DNA of 64,000 bases from assembly GCF_008086165.1 (NCBI RefSeq), contig NZ_VSKL01000007.1, positions 121,588 through 185,587 on the forward strand, written 5' to 3'. Source of the stretch: Algorimicrobium algoritergicola. Lineage in GTDB: Bacteria; Bacteroidota; Bacteroidia; Flavobacteriales; Flavobacteriaceae. Within the stretch, counting starts at the first letter, position 1, and the number at the start of each line of letters is the position of its first letter. This document shows positions 26,172-33,354 of this stretch, one piece after another. The notes below the pieces were generated by a model. That model did not search any database. It saw only the letters and a list, made by a program, of their open reading frames with translations, and had not been told where the DNA came from. The translations under genes were made by a program, and so were the position numbers.

Positions 26172-26934
26172 ATTTAATAGTTTCACTTATAGAGAGGTCA
26201 GTAATTTCAGTTAATAAAACCTTTGCTTCTCTATATTTTTTTTCTAATACACGAGCATTGAAGATATTGTTTTCTATTTCATTTTCAAACTGAACTTCTT
26301 GTAATAAAGCTAGATTATTAATATCAAATTTAGAATTTTGAGTATTGTCTTTATAAAAGTCAATATTAACTATTGAGCCTTTTGTCTTTATAATATTTAT
26401 TGGACCATCATTTGATGTTTCTAGCGCATTTTGCCATTCTAATATGTCTTCATAAAGCCTTTCCCATTTATATAACAACTCTTTTAGTTCTACGTCTTTA
26501 ATATCAGATAATTTTCCAGAATTTTTAATCTCATTCAAAGTAAATGTACTTGGATTCCAGGTTGGTAATTCAATAGTTTCAAATAAAAGACTATCAATAT
26601 TTAATTCAGGGATATCCATTTTTTCCTTTCCAAAATAAGTTAGTAATTCGTTACCTGCTGAAATTTTTCTTTTCATGCGAATTAAATCTATTTCTAACTC
26701 TTTTAAATTGGTTGTAAACTCGTTGTGTAGATTTTCTGTAAGAATTTTTAAAGAATTCTTTTCGTTTCTATTTTCATTCCAATTATTTATTTGAAGCGCA
26801 ATTAAAATCCCAACTACTACAAGTATTATTTCTCCTATTGCATATTTAAAATACCTGGCTGGCGGCAAGGCAGGCTTTCCCGTTTTGTTTTCCATAAGCA
26901 AGTTTTGGCGAATTTTCCTGAAGAACTTTATCAT
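26170..26934 (-). CDS. DUF6090 family membrane protein with in-frame palindromic insert
   Basis: The 254-residue protein has one transmembrane helix in the family hallmark YAIGEIILVVVGILIALQIN (about 31-50) and a helical extracytoplasmic domain. Just before the helix it carries GKPALPPARY (about 18-27). This is encoded by a GC-rich palindromic stretch and is absent from the paralogue at 15631-16356. The function of the family is unknown. It is the last of three same-strand ORFs in a cassette-like island, each bounded by recurring sequences. Confidence 0.82.
   Translation of the reverse strand: MIKFFRKIRQNLLMENKTGKPALPPARYFKYAIGEIILVVVGILIALQINNWNENRNEKNSLKILTENLHNEFTTNLKELEIDLIRMKRKISAGNELLTYFGKEKMDIPELNIDSLLFETIELPTWNPSTFTLNEIKNSGKLSDIKDVELKELLYKWERLYEDILEWQNALETSNDGPINIIKTKGSIVNIDFYKDNTQNSKFDINNLALLQEVQFENEIENNIFNARVLEKKYREAKVLLTEITDLSISETIK
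26854..26876. repeat. GC-rich palindromic element inside a coding sequence
   Basis: The 23-bp stretch reads CCTGGCTGGCGGC then AAGGCAGGCT, imperfectly palindromic (CCTG...CAGG ends). It is far more GC-rich than its surroundings. It is in frame within the DUF6090 gene and encodes KPALPPAR-like residues, resembling protein-coding palindromic elements. Confidence 0.6.
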
Positions 26935-26951
26935 TGTTTAGCGGTTGGTCA

Positions 26952-27096
26952 TAATGAGGGCTAACGTGTTTATGTATAATTAGTGGCGTGTTTGAGCACC
27001 TAATTTAGTGAATAAAACACAGATAGAATCTTCGGCCGGAATGTTCGTAAGTCAGTGAGAACTAGCAATAAACTATATAGGGTGTTGTGTTTCGTT
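26952..27096 (-). repeat. inter-ORF repeat unit 1 of cassette-like island
   Basis: The 88-bp core (27002-27089) is about 90% identical to 27738-27825, with a central hairpin near 27026-27046. The left end has TAATGAGGGCTAAC (26952-26965), resembling cores in front of the other two ORFs. The right end, GTTGTGTTTCGTT, abuts the stop of the 188-residue ORF. On the reverse strand it separates that ORF from the next. Confidence 0.75.
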
Positions 27097-27098
27097 TT

Positions 27099-27665
27099 TT
27101 AACCATCAAAATCACCACAATCGTGAGTTTCAAACTTCATTAAGTTTTCTTTAAATGTATAAAATTCACTAATTCTTAAACTCCTTTTATTAAAGTCATA
27201 ATTTATTATGTCTAATTTAAAAATTGGTTCTTTTTCAACTCTTGAAAATAGTAAAGTGAATTTTTTAGTTTTAATTTCAATACTTTTTTCTTGATTTTTT
27301 AATTCTAAAATATCAAAGATTAAATATTCATTTATATCACAAACATTATAAATAAAAACTTTTCCATTTTCAATTCTAAATTCAGCTAAATCACAATCAT
27401 AACAATTTCCCGTAAACTCTAACCCATATTTTTTATAAACATTTGTACTTTGTTTTTTTAAAATTTCAATTGGAATTAAGGTATCTAAACTTATTTCAGC
27501 TTTTTTTGTTTCTAAAATAATTTTAGCTGTATTATGATTATTCGATTTTAATGTATCAATTTTTGTGCTATGAATCCGGCTTTTAATTGTATCTGTGTTG
27601 TTTTTATTTTGTTTACAACTCAAAATAATAGAAAGTGTTAAAAAGAAAATAAAGCGTCTTGTCAT
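27099..27665 (-). CDS. lipoprotein of unknown function (accessory island)
   Basis: The 188-residue product has a lipoprotein signal (SIILS-C17), a Ser/Thr/Asn-rich linker and a beta-rich domain from about residue 75. The domain holds a CYDCD motif (about 106-110), a Cys in NVCD (about 123) and a Cys near the C terminus (THDCGDFDG). The Cys pattern suggests disulfides or metal binding. No family is recognised. It is the middle of three ORFs separated by near-identical ~90-bp repeats. Confidence 0.65.
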   Translation of the reverse strand: MTRRFIFFLTLSIILSCKQNKNNTDTIKSRIHSTKIDTLKSNNHNTAKIILETKKAEISLDTLIPIEILKKQSTNVYKKYGLEFTGNCYDCDLAEFRIENGKVFIYNVCDINEYLIFDILELKNQEKSIEIKTKKFTLLFSRVEKEPIFKLDIINYDFNKRSLRISEFYTFKENLMKFETHDCGDFDG

Positions 27666-27688
27666 GTTTTATGTTTAAATTCGATTTT

Positions 27689-27833
27689 TAGTGACTCACA
27701 ACCTGTTTGTGAATGAGTAGTTGCTTAGTTGGCAATGAATTTAGTAAATAAAATATAGATAGAATATTCCGCAGGAATATTCGTAAGTCGGTGAGAACTA
27801 GCAATAAATTATATAGGGTGTTGTGCTTTCGTT
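27689..27833 (-). repeat. inter-ORF repeat unit 2 of cassette-like island
   Basis: The 88-bp core (27738-27825) matches unit 1 with 9 differences. A perfect 8-bp stem GAATATTC with a CGCAG loop lies at about 27762-27782. The left end has TAGTGACTCACAAC (27689-27702). The right end, GTTGTGCTTTCGTT, runs into the stop of the 277-residue ORF. Confidence 0.75.
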
Positions 27834-28665
27834 ATTTTTCCGTTCCTTCTAACATTTTTTGAAGTTCAGAATTTGTTTTTTCTCCAATAATGTCAGTTAG
27901 TTTTCCTGTTTTGTAATTATACTTTTTAATTATAGTCGGTTCGTTTAAATCTTCGAATTTCCCATCATTGTTTTTATCAATCCCAAAGCTTATAATTAAA
28001 TCTTTACTTTCATTTAAGAACTTATAAGAAACTATATCCATTTCCGAATTTTCAATTTTCTTTAATTCCTTTTTATTTAATGAATAAATATAAAGTGATT
28101 TAAAATCCGATAAATTAATTACTCCATCTTTATAAGTATCTTTTTCAGCAACTTTAAAAAGCAAAAGGATTTCATCAGAAAAATATTCTGAATCAATATT
28201 ATTGAAGTTAACTCTTTTGTCAAACAATTTGTTTGTCAAATCATTTTGTTGATTATAAATAATCAGGTTGTTATATGCTCCGTAATATTGTCTAGAGTAT
28301 CTACTGTCATTTGATTCATAACTGCTGCTAGATGTTTTTCTAATATTCAAAAGACCATTAATATTTTCTGACTCATTCAGGTTTTTATGAGAAACAGGAA
28401 TTATATAAATAGAATTTATAGTATCAATTAGTTTTGGGTTTTGATATGAAATAACTTGCTCTCTTTTATTTTCTTTTTGTAGTTTCTCAATTTTATCATC
28501 TGAAAGAATTCCAGTTTCAATATCATCATAACTGTTAAATCTCAAAAGCTCTGAAATAGCTATTCCACCTATTCCTAAAATTGAAACGATAACTAAAATA
28601 ATAGCAAGTGTTCCAAGAATTGCTAGAATTTTTTGATTGTAGTTTTTTACTTTTTCAATTTTCAT
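27832..28665 (-). CDS. membrane-anchored protein with EF-hand-like loops, unknown function
   Basis: The 277-residue protein has an N-terminal membrane helix (about 12-35) and a large extracytoplasmic domain. Near the C terminus is a DKNNDGKFEDLNE loop (about 235-247) with EF-hand/dockerin-like calcium-ligand spacing, and a weaker DGVINLSDF lies near 195. No enzyme motif is seen. It is the first ORF of the accessory island, and its stop TAA lies inside the boundary core shared with the other island ORFs. Confidence 0.65.
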   Translation of the reverse strand: MKIEKVKNYNQKILAILGTLAIILVIVSILGIGGIAISELLRFNSYDDIETGILSDDKIEKLQKENKREQVISYQNPKLIDTINSIYIIPVSHKNLNESENINGLLNIRKTSSSSYESNDSRYSRQYYGAYNNLIIYNQQNDLTNKLFDKRVNFNNIDSEYFSDEILLLFKVAEKDTYKDGVINLSDFKSLYIYSLNKKELKKIENSEMDIVSYKFLNESKDLIISFGIDKNNDGKFEDLNEPTIIKKYNYKTGKLTDIIGEKTNSELQKMLEGTEK

Positions 28666-28679
28666 TTATAGTTCAGGTT

Positions 28680-28724
28680 TAATGAAGCGCAACAATTAAA
28701 TATAGCCAAAAGGCTAGATCCAAC
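28680..28724 (-). repeat. cassette-like 5' boundary with hairpin
   Basis: TAATGAAGCGCAAC (28680-28693, plus strand) resembles cores at 26952 and 27689. It is followed by a TAGCC/GGCTA hairpin (28703-28716). It lies upstream of the first island ORF. Confidence 0.5.
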
Positions 28725-28786
28725 TTATACATTCCAAATCTAATCATTTCAAATAAGTTTATTTATAAGTAGTTCTACGTAATTTT

Positions 28787-29362
28787 TCACAACTCATTTA
28801 TAAAGGTTACCAATTGCATAATAGCTTTTCCACGATGGCCAATGCGATTTTTTTCGTCTAACGCTATTTCTGCAAAGGTTTGGGTGTAACCATCCGCTTT
28901 AAAAATAGGGTCGTAACCAAAACCGTCGACTCCATATTTGGTTTCTGCAATGCTGCCTTTGCAAATACCAATAAAGGTTTCTAACGTTCCATTTAGGTGT
29001 AAAGCAACTACGGTTTTAAATTGGGCATTCCGGTTGTTTTTATTTTCTAAATTGGCTAGGAGCTTGTTCATATTATCATGGGCATCGCGTTGTTCACCTG
29101 CGTAACGTGCGGAATAAACACCCGGTTCGCCATGCAAGGCTTCAACTTCCAAGCCCGTGTCATCAGCAAAACAGTTATAGCCATAGTGGGTTTTTATATA
29201 GTTTGCTTTCTGGATGGCATTGCCTTCAATGGTATTTTGGGTTTCTGGAATATCTACATCACAACCTATGTCTTTCAGACTCAATAGCGTAATATGCTCG
29301 GGAATTAATTGTTGAACTTCTTTTAATTTATTTAAGTTGTTTGTAGCGAAAACGAGTTGCAT
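28787..29362 (-). CDS. rdgB: non-canonical purine NTP pyrophosphatase (RdgB/HAM1)
   Basis: The 191-residue cytosolic house-cleaning enzyme hydrolyses dITP, ITP and XTP to monophosphates, keeping deaminated purines out of DNA and RNA. Family motifs are intact: FATNNLNKLKEV (N-terminal), FADDTGLEVEALHGEPGVYSARYAG (about 66-90), GFGYDPIF and the C-terminal IGHRGKA. Length is normal. It is divergent from the DUF4421 gene, with a -7 box on its own strand about 33 bp upstream. Confidence 0.95.
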   Translation of the reverse strand: MQLVFATNNLNKLKEVQQLIPEHITLLSLKDIGCDVDIPETQNTIEGNAIQKANYIKTHYGYNCFADDTGLEVEALHGEPGVYSARYAGEQRDAHDNMNKLLANLENKNNRNAQFKTVVALHLNGTLETFIGICKGSIAETKYGVDGFGYDPIFKADGYTQTFAEIALDEKNRIGHRGKAIMQLVTFINEL

Positions 29363-29394
29363 ATTCTATAATTTAATGTATTTTTAACTGATAG

Positions 29395-29402
29395 CAAATG
29401 TA
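29395..29402 (-). promoter_or_regulatory. rdgB promoter -7 box (TACATTTG)
   Basis: The complement of 29395-29402 reads TACATTTG (TAnnTTTG), about 33 bp upstream of the rdgB start. No TTG was found at the -33 position. Confidence 0.4.
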
Positions 29403-29439
29403 CTTTAAAATCTGGAATCAGATAAACTTTAACCTCCTT

Positions 29440-30435
29440 ATGCGCAACGCTTTTCTACTTTTTACTTTCTTTTTTTTGTGTTATTTTTCAATGCAATCGC
29501 AAATATTGAAAGACGTCGATTCCACCAAAGTGTATAAGATGGTCGATAGCTTGTTTATTGATCGGGATTTAGAAAATTATTCGGTACGGCTGTTTTCAAA
29601 CTACAAAGTCAAACGTTTTACCCTTCGTGATGACGATTCAAAAACACGTTTTATTCCAAGCAATCCGATTGGTGTTGGCGTTGGTTTTGCCAGTAGAAAA
29701 ATAGTAGTTGATATTGCCTTTAATCTGAAAAGCAATAAGGACAGGATTACTAATAAGTTTGATATGCAAGGCACAACTATTATTGGTAAGAATCATTTTG
29801 TTAACTTCTATGTGCAAACTTACAAGGGTTACAATGTGAAAAACAACTATAATGAACCTACTGTTTTTCGAGGTGATATCAAGTCGGCAACCGTAGGTTT
29901 TAACTACCTATTTACATTGTCTGAAATTGAATTTTCTTATGCCATGCTAAAAGCCGGTGTTTCAAAACGGAATAAAAACGTGCATATAACAGGTGGTTTG
30001 GGTACTTTTGCTGTTTTCGATTACTTTTCAGGGAATGAAACTATTTTATCAGATCAAGGTGCCTTGTATTATAATGAGCAAGCCAATATAAAACGCTATA
30101 GCTCTAATGGAATTGGTGTTTTAGCCGGATTTATTTCAGCTTTTATGTTGCCTAAAAACTTGATAGCTTCCTTTAATGTTATGCCAGGAATTGCCGTTAT
30201 GAATAAACGTGTAACTATTGTAGATGACACCTACAGACCATCCAACCCAATGCTATATAAAATAGATTACACAGCGGCTTTAGCGTATAATGCGGAACGT
30301 TATTATGTAAGTCTTATTTATAATGGCAGTGCTTATTCTACAAGCTTGGATTTTGATAATAAACAACTTTTTAGTTTAAGTAAAGCTAAATTGGCTTTTG
30401 GCTATAAATTATGGGCTAAAAAGAAGAATAAATAG
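29440..30435 (+). CDS. DUF4421 family outer-membrane protein
   Basis: The start at 29440 (MRNAFLLFTFFFLCYFSMQSQ) gives a clean signal peptide; an in-frame ATG at 29398 is upstream. The ~331-residue mature protein is rich in alternating hydrophobic/aromatic beta strands (FVNFYVQTYKGYNV, RYYVSLIYNGSAYS) and ends KLAFGYKLWAK, as in outer-membrane beta barrels. It fits the DUF4421 family, whose function is unknown. It is divergent from rdgB. Confidence 0.72.
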   Translation: MRNAFLLFTFFFLCYFSMQSQILKDVDSTKVYKMVDSLFIDRDLENYSVRLFSNYKVKRFTLRDDDSKTRFIPSNPIGVGVGFASRKIVVDIAFNLKSNKDRITNKFDMQGTTIIGKNHFVNFYVQTYKGYNVKNNYNEPTVFRGDIKSATVGFNYLFTLSEIEFSYAMLKAGVSKRNKNVHITGGLGTFAVFDYFSGNETILSDQGALYYNEQANIKRYSSNGIGVLAGFISAFMLPKNLIASFNVMPGIAVMNKRVTIVDDTYRPSNPMLYKIDYTAALAYNAERYYVSLIYNGSAYSTSLDFDNKQLFSLSKAKLAFGYKLWAKKKNK

Positions 30436-30490
30436 TTAATCCTTTGATAAAATTAAGCTGAAATACGAAATAATTGGTATTTTTATGTAA

Positions 30491-30558
30491 ATGATATACG
30501 ATATATGAGTATATATGATACATATCATATTTAAATTGACAAGTAGATAGTAAATTTG
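30491..30558 (+). promoter_or_regulatory. AT-rich palindrome and -7 box before the hibernation factor gene
   Basis: ATGATAT (30491-30497) and ATATCAT (30522-30528) flank an inner ATATAT/ATATAT dyad. They are followed by TAAATTTG (30551-30558), which fits TAnnTTTG 30 bp before the start. The palindrome could be an operator; this is inferred. Confidence 0.35.
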
Positions 30559-30587
30559 AATATTAACAATCCAAAAATCTTATAATT

Positions 30588-30887
30588 ATGACAATAAACT
30601 TTCAATACGTTAATCTAGATACGAGTGAAGCTTTGACTGCCTTTACTACAGAAAAATTACAATCGCTTATAAAAAAATACGACTGGTTAATTAATTGTGA
30701 TGTACAGTTTAAAAAAGAACACAGCACCAAAGAAGAAGGTTATATTTGTAGTATGGAATTAAGTTTGCCAGGACCTAGAATTTATGCTATTTCTAATGAA
30801 AAGAATTTTGAAGCGTCTGTAAAAGAAACCATCAACGATTTAGAAAAACAACTTAAAAAACGCAAACATACATTTTCTGTTAAATAA
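30588..30887 (+). CDS. hpf: ribosome hibernation-promoting factor, short HPF/RaiA type
   Basis: This 99-residue protein of the HPF/RaiA/YfiA family binds the 30S decoding region and silences ribosomes in stationary phase. Visible family features are the N-terminal strand INFQYVNLDTSEAL, the middle CSMELSLPGPRIYAISNEKNFEASVKETINDLEKQ segment (about 60-90) and the basic C-terminal KKRKHTF. The length fits the short form without a dimerisation domain. An AT-rich palindrome upstream may be its control site. Confidence 0.88.
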   Translation: MTINFQYVNLDTSEALTAFTTEKLQSLIKKYDWLINCDVQFKKEHSTKEEGYICSMELSLPGPRIYAISNEKNFEASVKETINDLEKQLKKRKHTFSVK

Positions 30888-30895
30888 CAAACATC

Positions 30896-31369
30896 TTACC
30901 TATGGTGATACGGTTCGTTTTTTAATATGGTAAACGCACGATAAAACTGCTCCACCATAAACAACCGTATCATCTGGTGAGAAAATGTCATTTTTGAAAG
31001 TGATAACTTACCTTGGGCCTTTGCGTAGACAGTTTCCGAAAATCCATAAGGTCCACCAATAACAAATACCAATTGCTTTATTCCAGAATTCATATACTTC
31101 TGTAAGTATTCTGAAAATGCAACAGAATGCATTTGCTTGCCATTTTCATCTAATAATATGAGCGTGTCTGTAGCATTGAGTTTGGAGAGAATCAGTTCGC
31201 CCTCTTTGTCTTTTTGTTGGGCTTCACTTAAATTCTTTACCTTTTTTAAATCAGGTATTATTTCAAATTCAAACTTGATGTAATGAGATAGTCGCTTTTG
31301 GTAATCGTCTATCAAGGCTTGTAGTTGTTTATTATCGGTTTTGCCAATGGCAAGAAGTTTTATAGTCAT
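30896..31369 (-). CDS. rlmH: 23S rRNA (pseudouridine(1915)-N(3))-methyltransferase
   Basis: The start at 31369 (MTIKLLAIGKT) is preferred over 31375. The ~157-residue SPOUT methyltransferase acts on helix 69 of 23S rRNA in 70S ribosomes. Family marks are the SAM-binding knot LVFVIGGPYGFSE (about 101-113), SLSKMTFSHQMIRLFMVEQFYRAF and the terminal YHHR. A TAAATTTG box sits only 3 bp before the start codon, so the mRNA could be nearly leaderless. It is convergent with hpf, with 8 bp between them. Confidence 0.95.
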   Translation of the reverse strand: MTIKLLAIGKTDNKQLQALIDDYQKRLSHYIKFEFEIIPDLKKVKNLSEAQQKDKEGELILSKLNATDTLILLDENGKQMHSVAFSEYLQKYMNSGIKQLVFVIGGPYGFSETVYAKAQGKLSLSKMTFSHQMIRLFMVEQFYRAFTILKNEPYHHR

Positions 31370-31431
31370 GTGCAAATTTATCGATTTTTTCGGAAATTAT
31401 AGTTTGAAAATATGGGATGGTTTAGTCTATT

Positions 31432-31465
31432 AAAAACCTGTAAATGTATCAGGTTTATTTTTTTT
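31432..31465 (+). terminator. orphan terminator hairpin
   Basis: AAAAACCTG (31432-31440) and CAGGTTT (31450-31456) with a 9-base loop are followed by eight T, on the plus strand. It lies between the divergent rlmH and nadC genes with no annotated gene to terminate. Confidence 0.6.
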
Positions 31466-31527
31466 GAATTCATTAAGTCGGTTTAATTAAAAATGCTATA
31501 TTTTCGTAGTGTCTAAAATAATAAAAA

Positions 31528-32385
31528 ATGATAACCCAAGACCAATTCAATACAGAAATAGACTTAATAATAACCAATGCCATTCGTGAAGACGTTGGTG
31601 ATGGCGATCATAGCTCATTAGCCTGTATTCCAGCAGAAGCAACAGGAAAAGCAAAACTACTGGTTAAAGACAAAGGCATTATTGCAGGTGTGGAATTTGC
31701 AAAACAAGTATTTGCTTATATTGATAAAAACCTAAAAGTAGAAACATGTATTAACGATGGTAGTCCAGTTAATTATGGCGACATTGTATTTTATGTGGAA
31801 GGATCTTCACAATCCATTTTAAAAGCCGAACGTTTGGTATTAAATGCCATGCAACGCATGAGTGCTATTGCAACAAAAACCAAACAGTTTGTAGATTTAT
31901 TGGAAGGCACAGGAACCAAAGTTTTAGATACCCGAAAAACAACACCTGGCATTCGCGCATTAGAAAAATGGGCCGTTAAAATTGGAGGTGGTGAAAATCA
32001 TCGGTTTGCATTGTATGATATGATTATGCTTAAAGATAACCACATAGATTTTTCTGGAGGTATCACCAAAGCCATTGAAAAAACCAAGCAATATTTAAAA
32101 GACACCAATCGCGATTTAAAAATTATTGTTGAGGCTAGAAACCTAGATGAAATACAAGAAATTTTAAAAACCGAAGGTGTGTATCGTATTTTAATAGATA
32201 ACTTTAATTATCAAGATACCAAAAAGGCAGTTGCGCTAATTGGCAACAAATGCTTAACTGAAAGTTCAGGTGGTATTAATGAGCAGACTATTAGAAACTA
32301 TGCCGAATGTGGCGTTAATTATATTTCATCAGGTGCTTTAACACATTCCGTTTATAATATGGATTTAAGCTTGAAAGCTGTTTAA
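31528..32385 (+). CDS. nadC: nicotinate-nucleotide pyrophosphorylase (carboxylating)
   Basis: The 285-residue quinolinate phosphoribosyltransferase makes nicotinate mononucleotide from quinolinate and PRPP in de novo NAD synthesis. Hallmarks: REDVGDGDHSS near the N terminus (residues 15-25); the active-site stretch DTRKTTPGIRALEKWAVKIGGGENHR (about 136-161, with Arg and Lys ligands); MLKDNHI; EARNLDE; and the C-terminal ESSGGI and YISSGALTHS phosphate-binding loops. nadA and nadB are not in the window. It may be co-transcribed with yihY and priA (gaps of 38 and 1 bp). Confidence 0.96.
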   Translation: MITQDQFNTEIDLIITNAIREDVGDGDHSSLACIPAEATGKAKLLVKDKGIIAGVEFAKQVFAYIDKNLKVETCINDGSPVNYGDIVFYVEGSSQSILKAERLVLNAMQRMSAIATKTKQFVDLLEGTGTKVLDTRKTTPGIRALEKWAVKIGGGENHRFALYDMIMLKDNHIDFSGGITKAIEKTKQYLKDTNRDLKIIVEARNLDEIQEILKTEGVYRILIDNFNYQDTKKAVALIGNKCLTESSGGINEQTIRNYAECGVNYISSGALTHSVYNMDLSLKAV

Positions 32386-32423
32386 TACATTGCAAAAAAC
32401 CCCTAAAAAAAATAAAACCCTAA

Positions 32424-33353
32424 ATGTCGAAACCTGTAGAAGATAAATTGGCCAAAATTCCCGTTGTCAATCTGTTGGTTAAATTTTTAAAGAAATTCAA
32501 ACTACCTGGCCTGGAAGGCTTGTCCTTGTATGATTTAATGGAACTCTACACAATTGGCATTGTAAAAGGCGCTTTAACCACACGTGCTAGTGCTATTGCT
32601 TTCAACTTTTTTACGGCTATTTTTCCGTTTTTATTATTTGTGTTGATTGTTATTCCCTACATTCCTATAGACGATTTTAAAATAGAATTTCAACGGTTTC
32701 TAAATTCGTTTTTACCACCAAGCACCTCCGATTTTTTCTTTGCTAATATTTTCGAAAACATTGATAGTACAGAACGTGGCGGATTTTTATCCTCTGTTTT
32801 TTTAGTGTCTATTGCTTTAATGGCAAATGGAATAAATGCGGTTTTTGCCGGTTTTGAAAGCTCCTATCACGAACAATTAAGTCGAAATATTTTTAAACAA
32901 TACATGTATGCTTTGGGTGTAGCATTAATTCTTGCGTTTCTCTCTATTCTTACCGTTGCGTTTTTTGGGTATTTTCAAATCTATATAATAGGCAATTTGC
33001 AAACCTATGGTTATGTAGATGCAGAAAGCACAGTTGTTTGGGTGCCCATTGTTAAATATGTGTTTTTTGTAATCATGATTTATTTGGCAGTTGCCACCTT
33101 ATATTATTTTGGTACCAGAGAAGGCAAAGAGTCCAGATTCTTCTCCATTGGCGCCTTATTTACAACCTTATTAATTATTGTAACGTCTTATTTTTTCGGA
33201 TTATATATCACTAATTTCTCTCAATACAATAAGCTTTACGGCTCAATTGGAGCACTTTTAATATTGCTTTTTTATCTGTGGCTAAATAGTAATATTCTAC
33301 TCATGGGCTATGAATTAAATGCGTCTTTGAATCGTTTAAGAAAAGGGTTTTAA
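32424..33353 (+). CDS. YihY/BrkB family inner-membrane protein
   Basis: The 309-residue integral membrane protein has about six transmembrane helices between residues 65 and 300. The family motif RASAIAFNFFTAIFPFLLF (about 57-75) is present, and the C-terminal SIGALLILLFYLWLNSNILLMGYELNA is the other conserved block. The family was once called ribonuclease BN in error; its actual role is unsettled. priA starts 1 bp after its stop. Confidence 0.9.
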   Translation: MSKPVEDKLAKIPVVNLLVKFLKKFKLPGLEGLSLYDLMELYTIGIVKGALTTRASAIAFNFFTAIFPFLLFVLIVIPYIPIDDFKIEFQRFLNSFLPPSTSDFFFANIFENIDSTERGGFLSSVFLVSIALMANGINAVFAGFESSYHEQLSRNIFKQYMYALGVALILAFLSILTVAFFGYFQIYIIGNLQTYGYVDAESTVVWVPIVKYVFFVIMIYLAVATLYYFGTREGKESRFFSIGALFTTLLIIVTSYFFGLYITNFSQYNKLYGSIGALLILLFYLWLNSNILLMGYELNASLNRLRKGF

Positions 33354-33354
33354 T

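Noticed and set aside
26152..28724. A classical integron with attC sites.
   Set aside because: Cores do not fit RYYYAAC/GTTRRRY, spacer lengths and bases differ, and no integron integrase is present in the window. Only a resemblance in layout is claimed.
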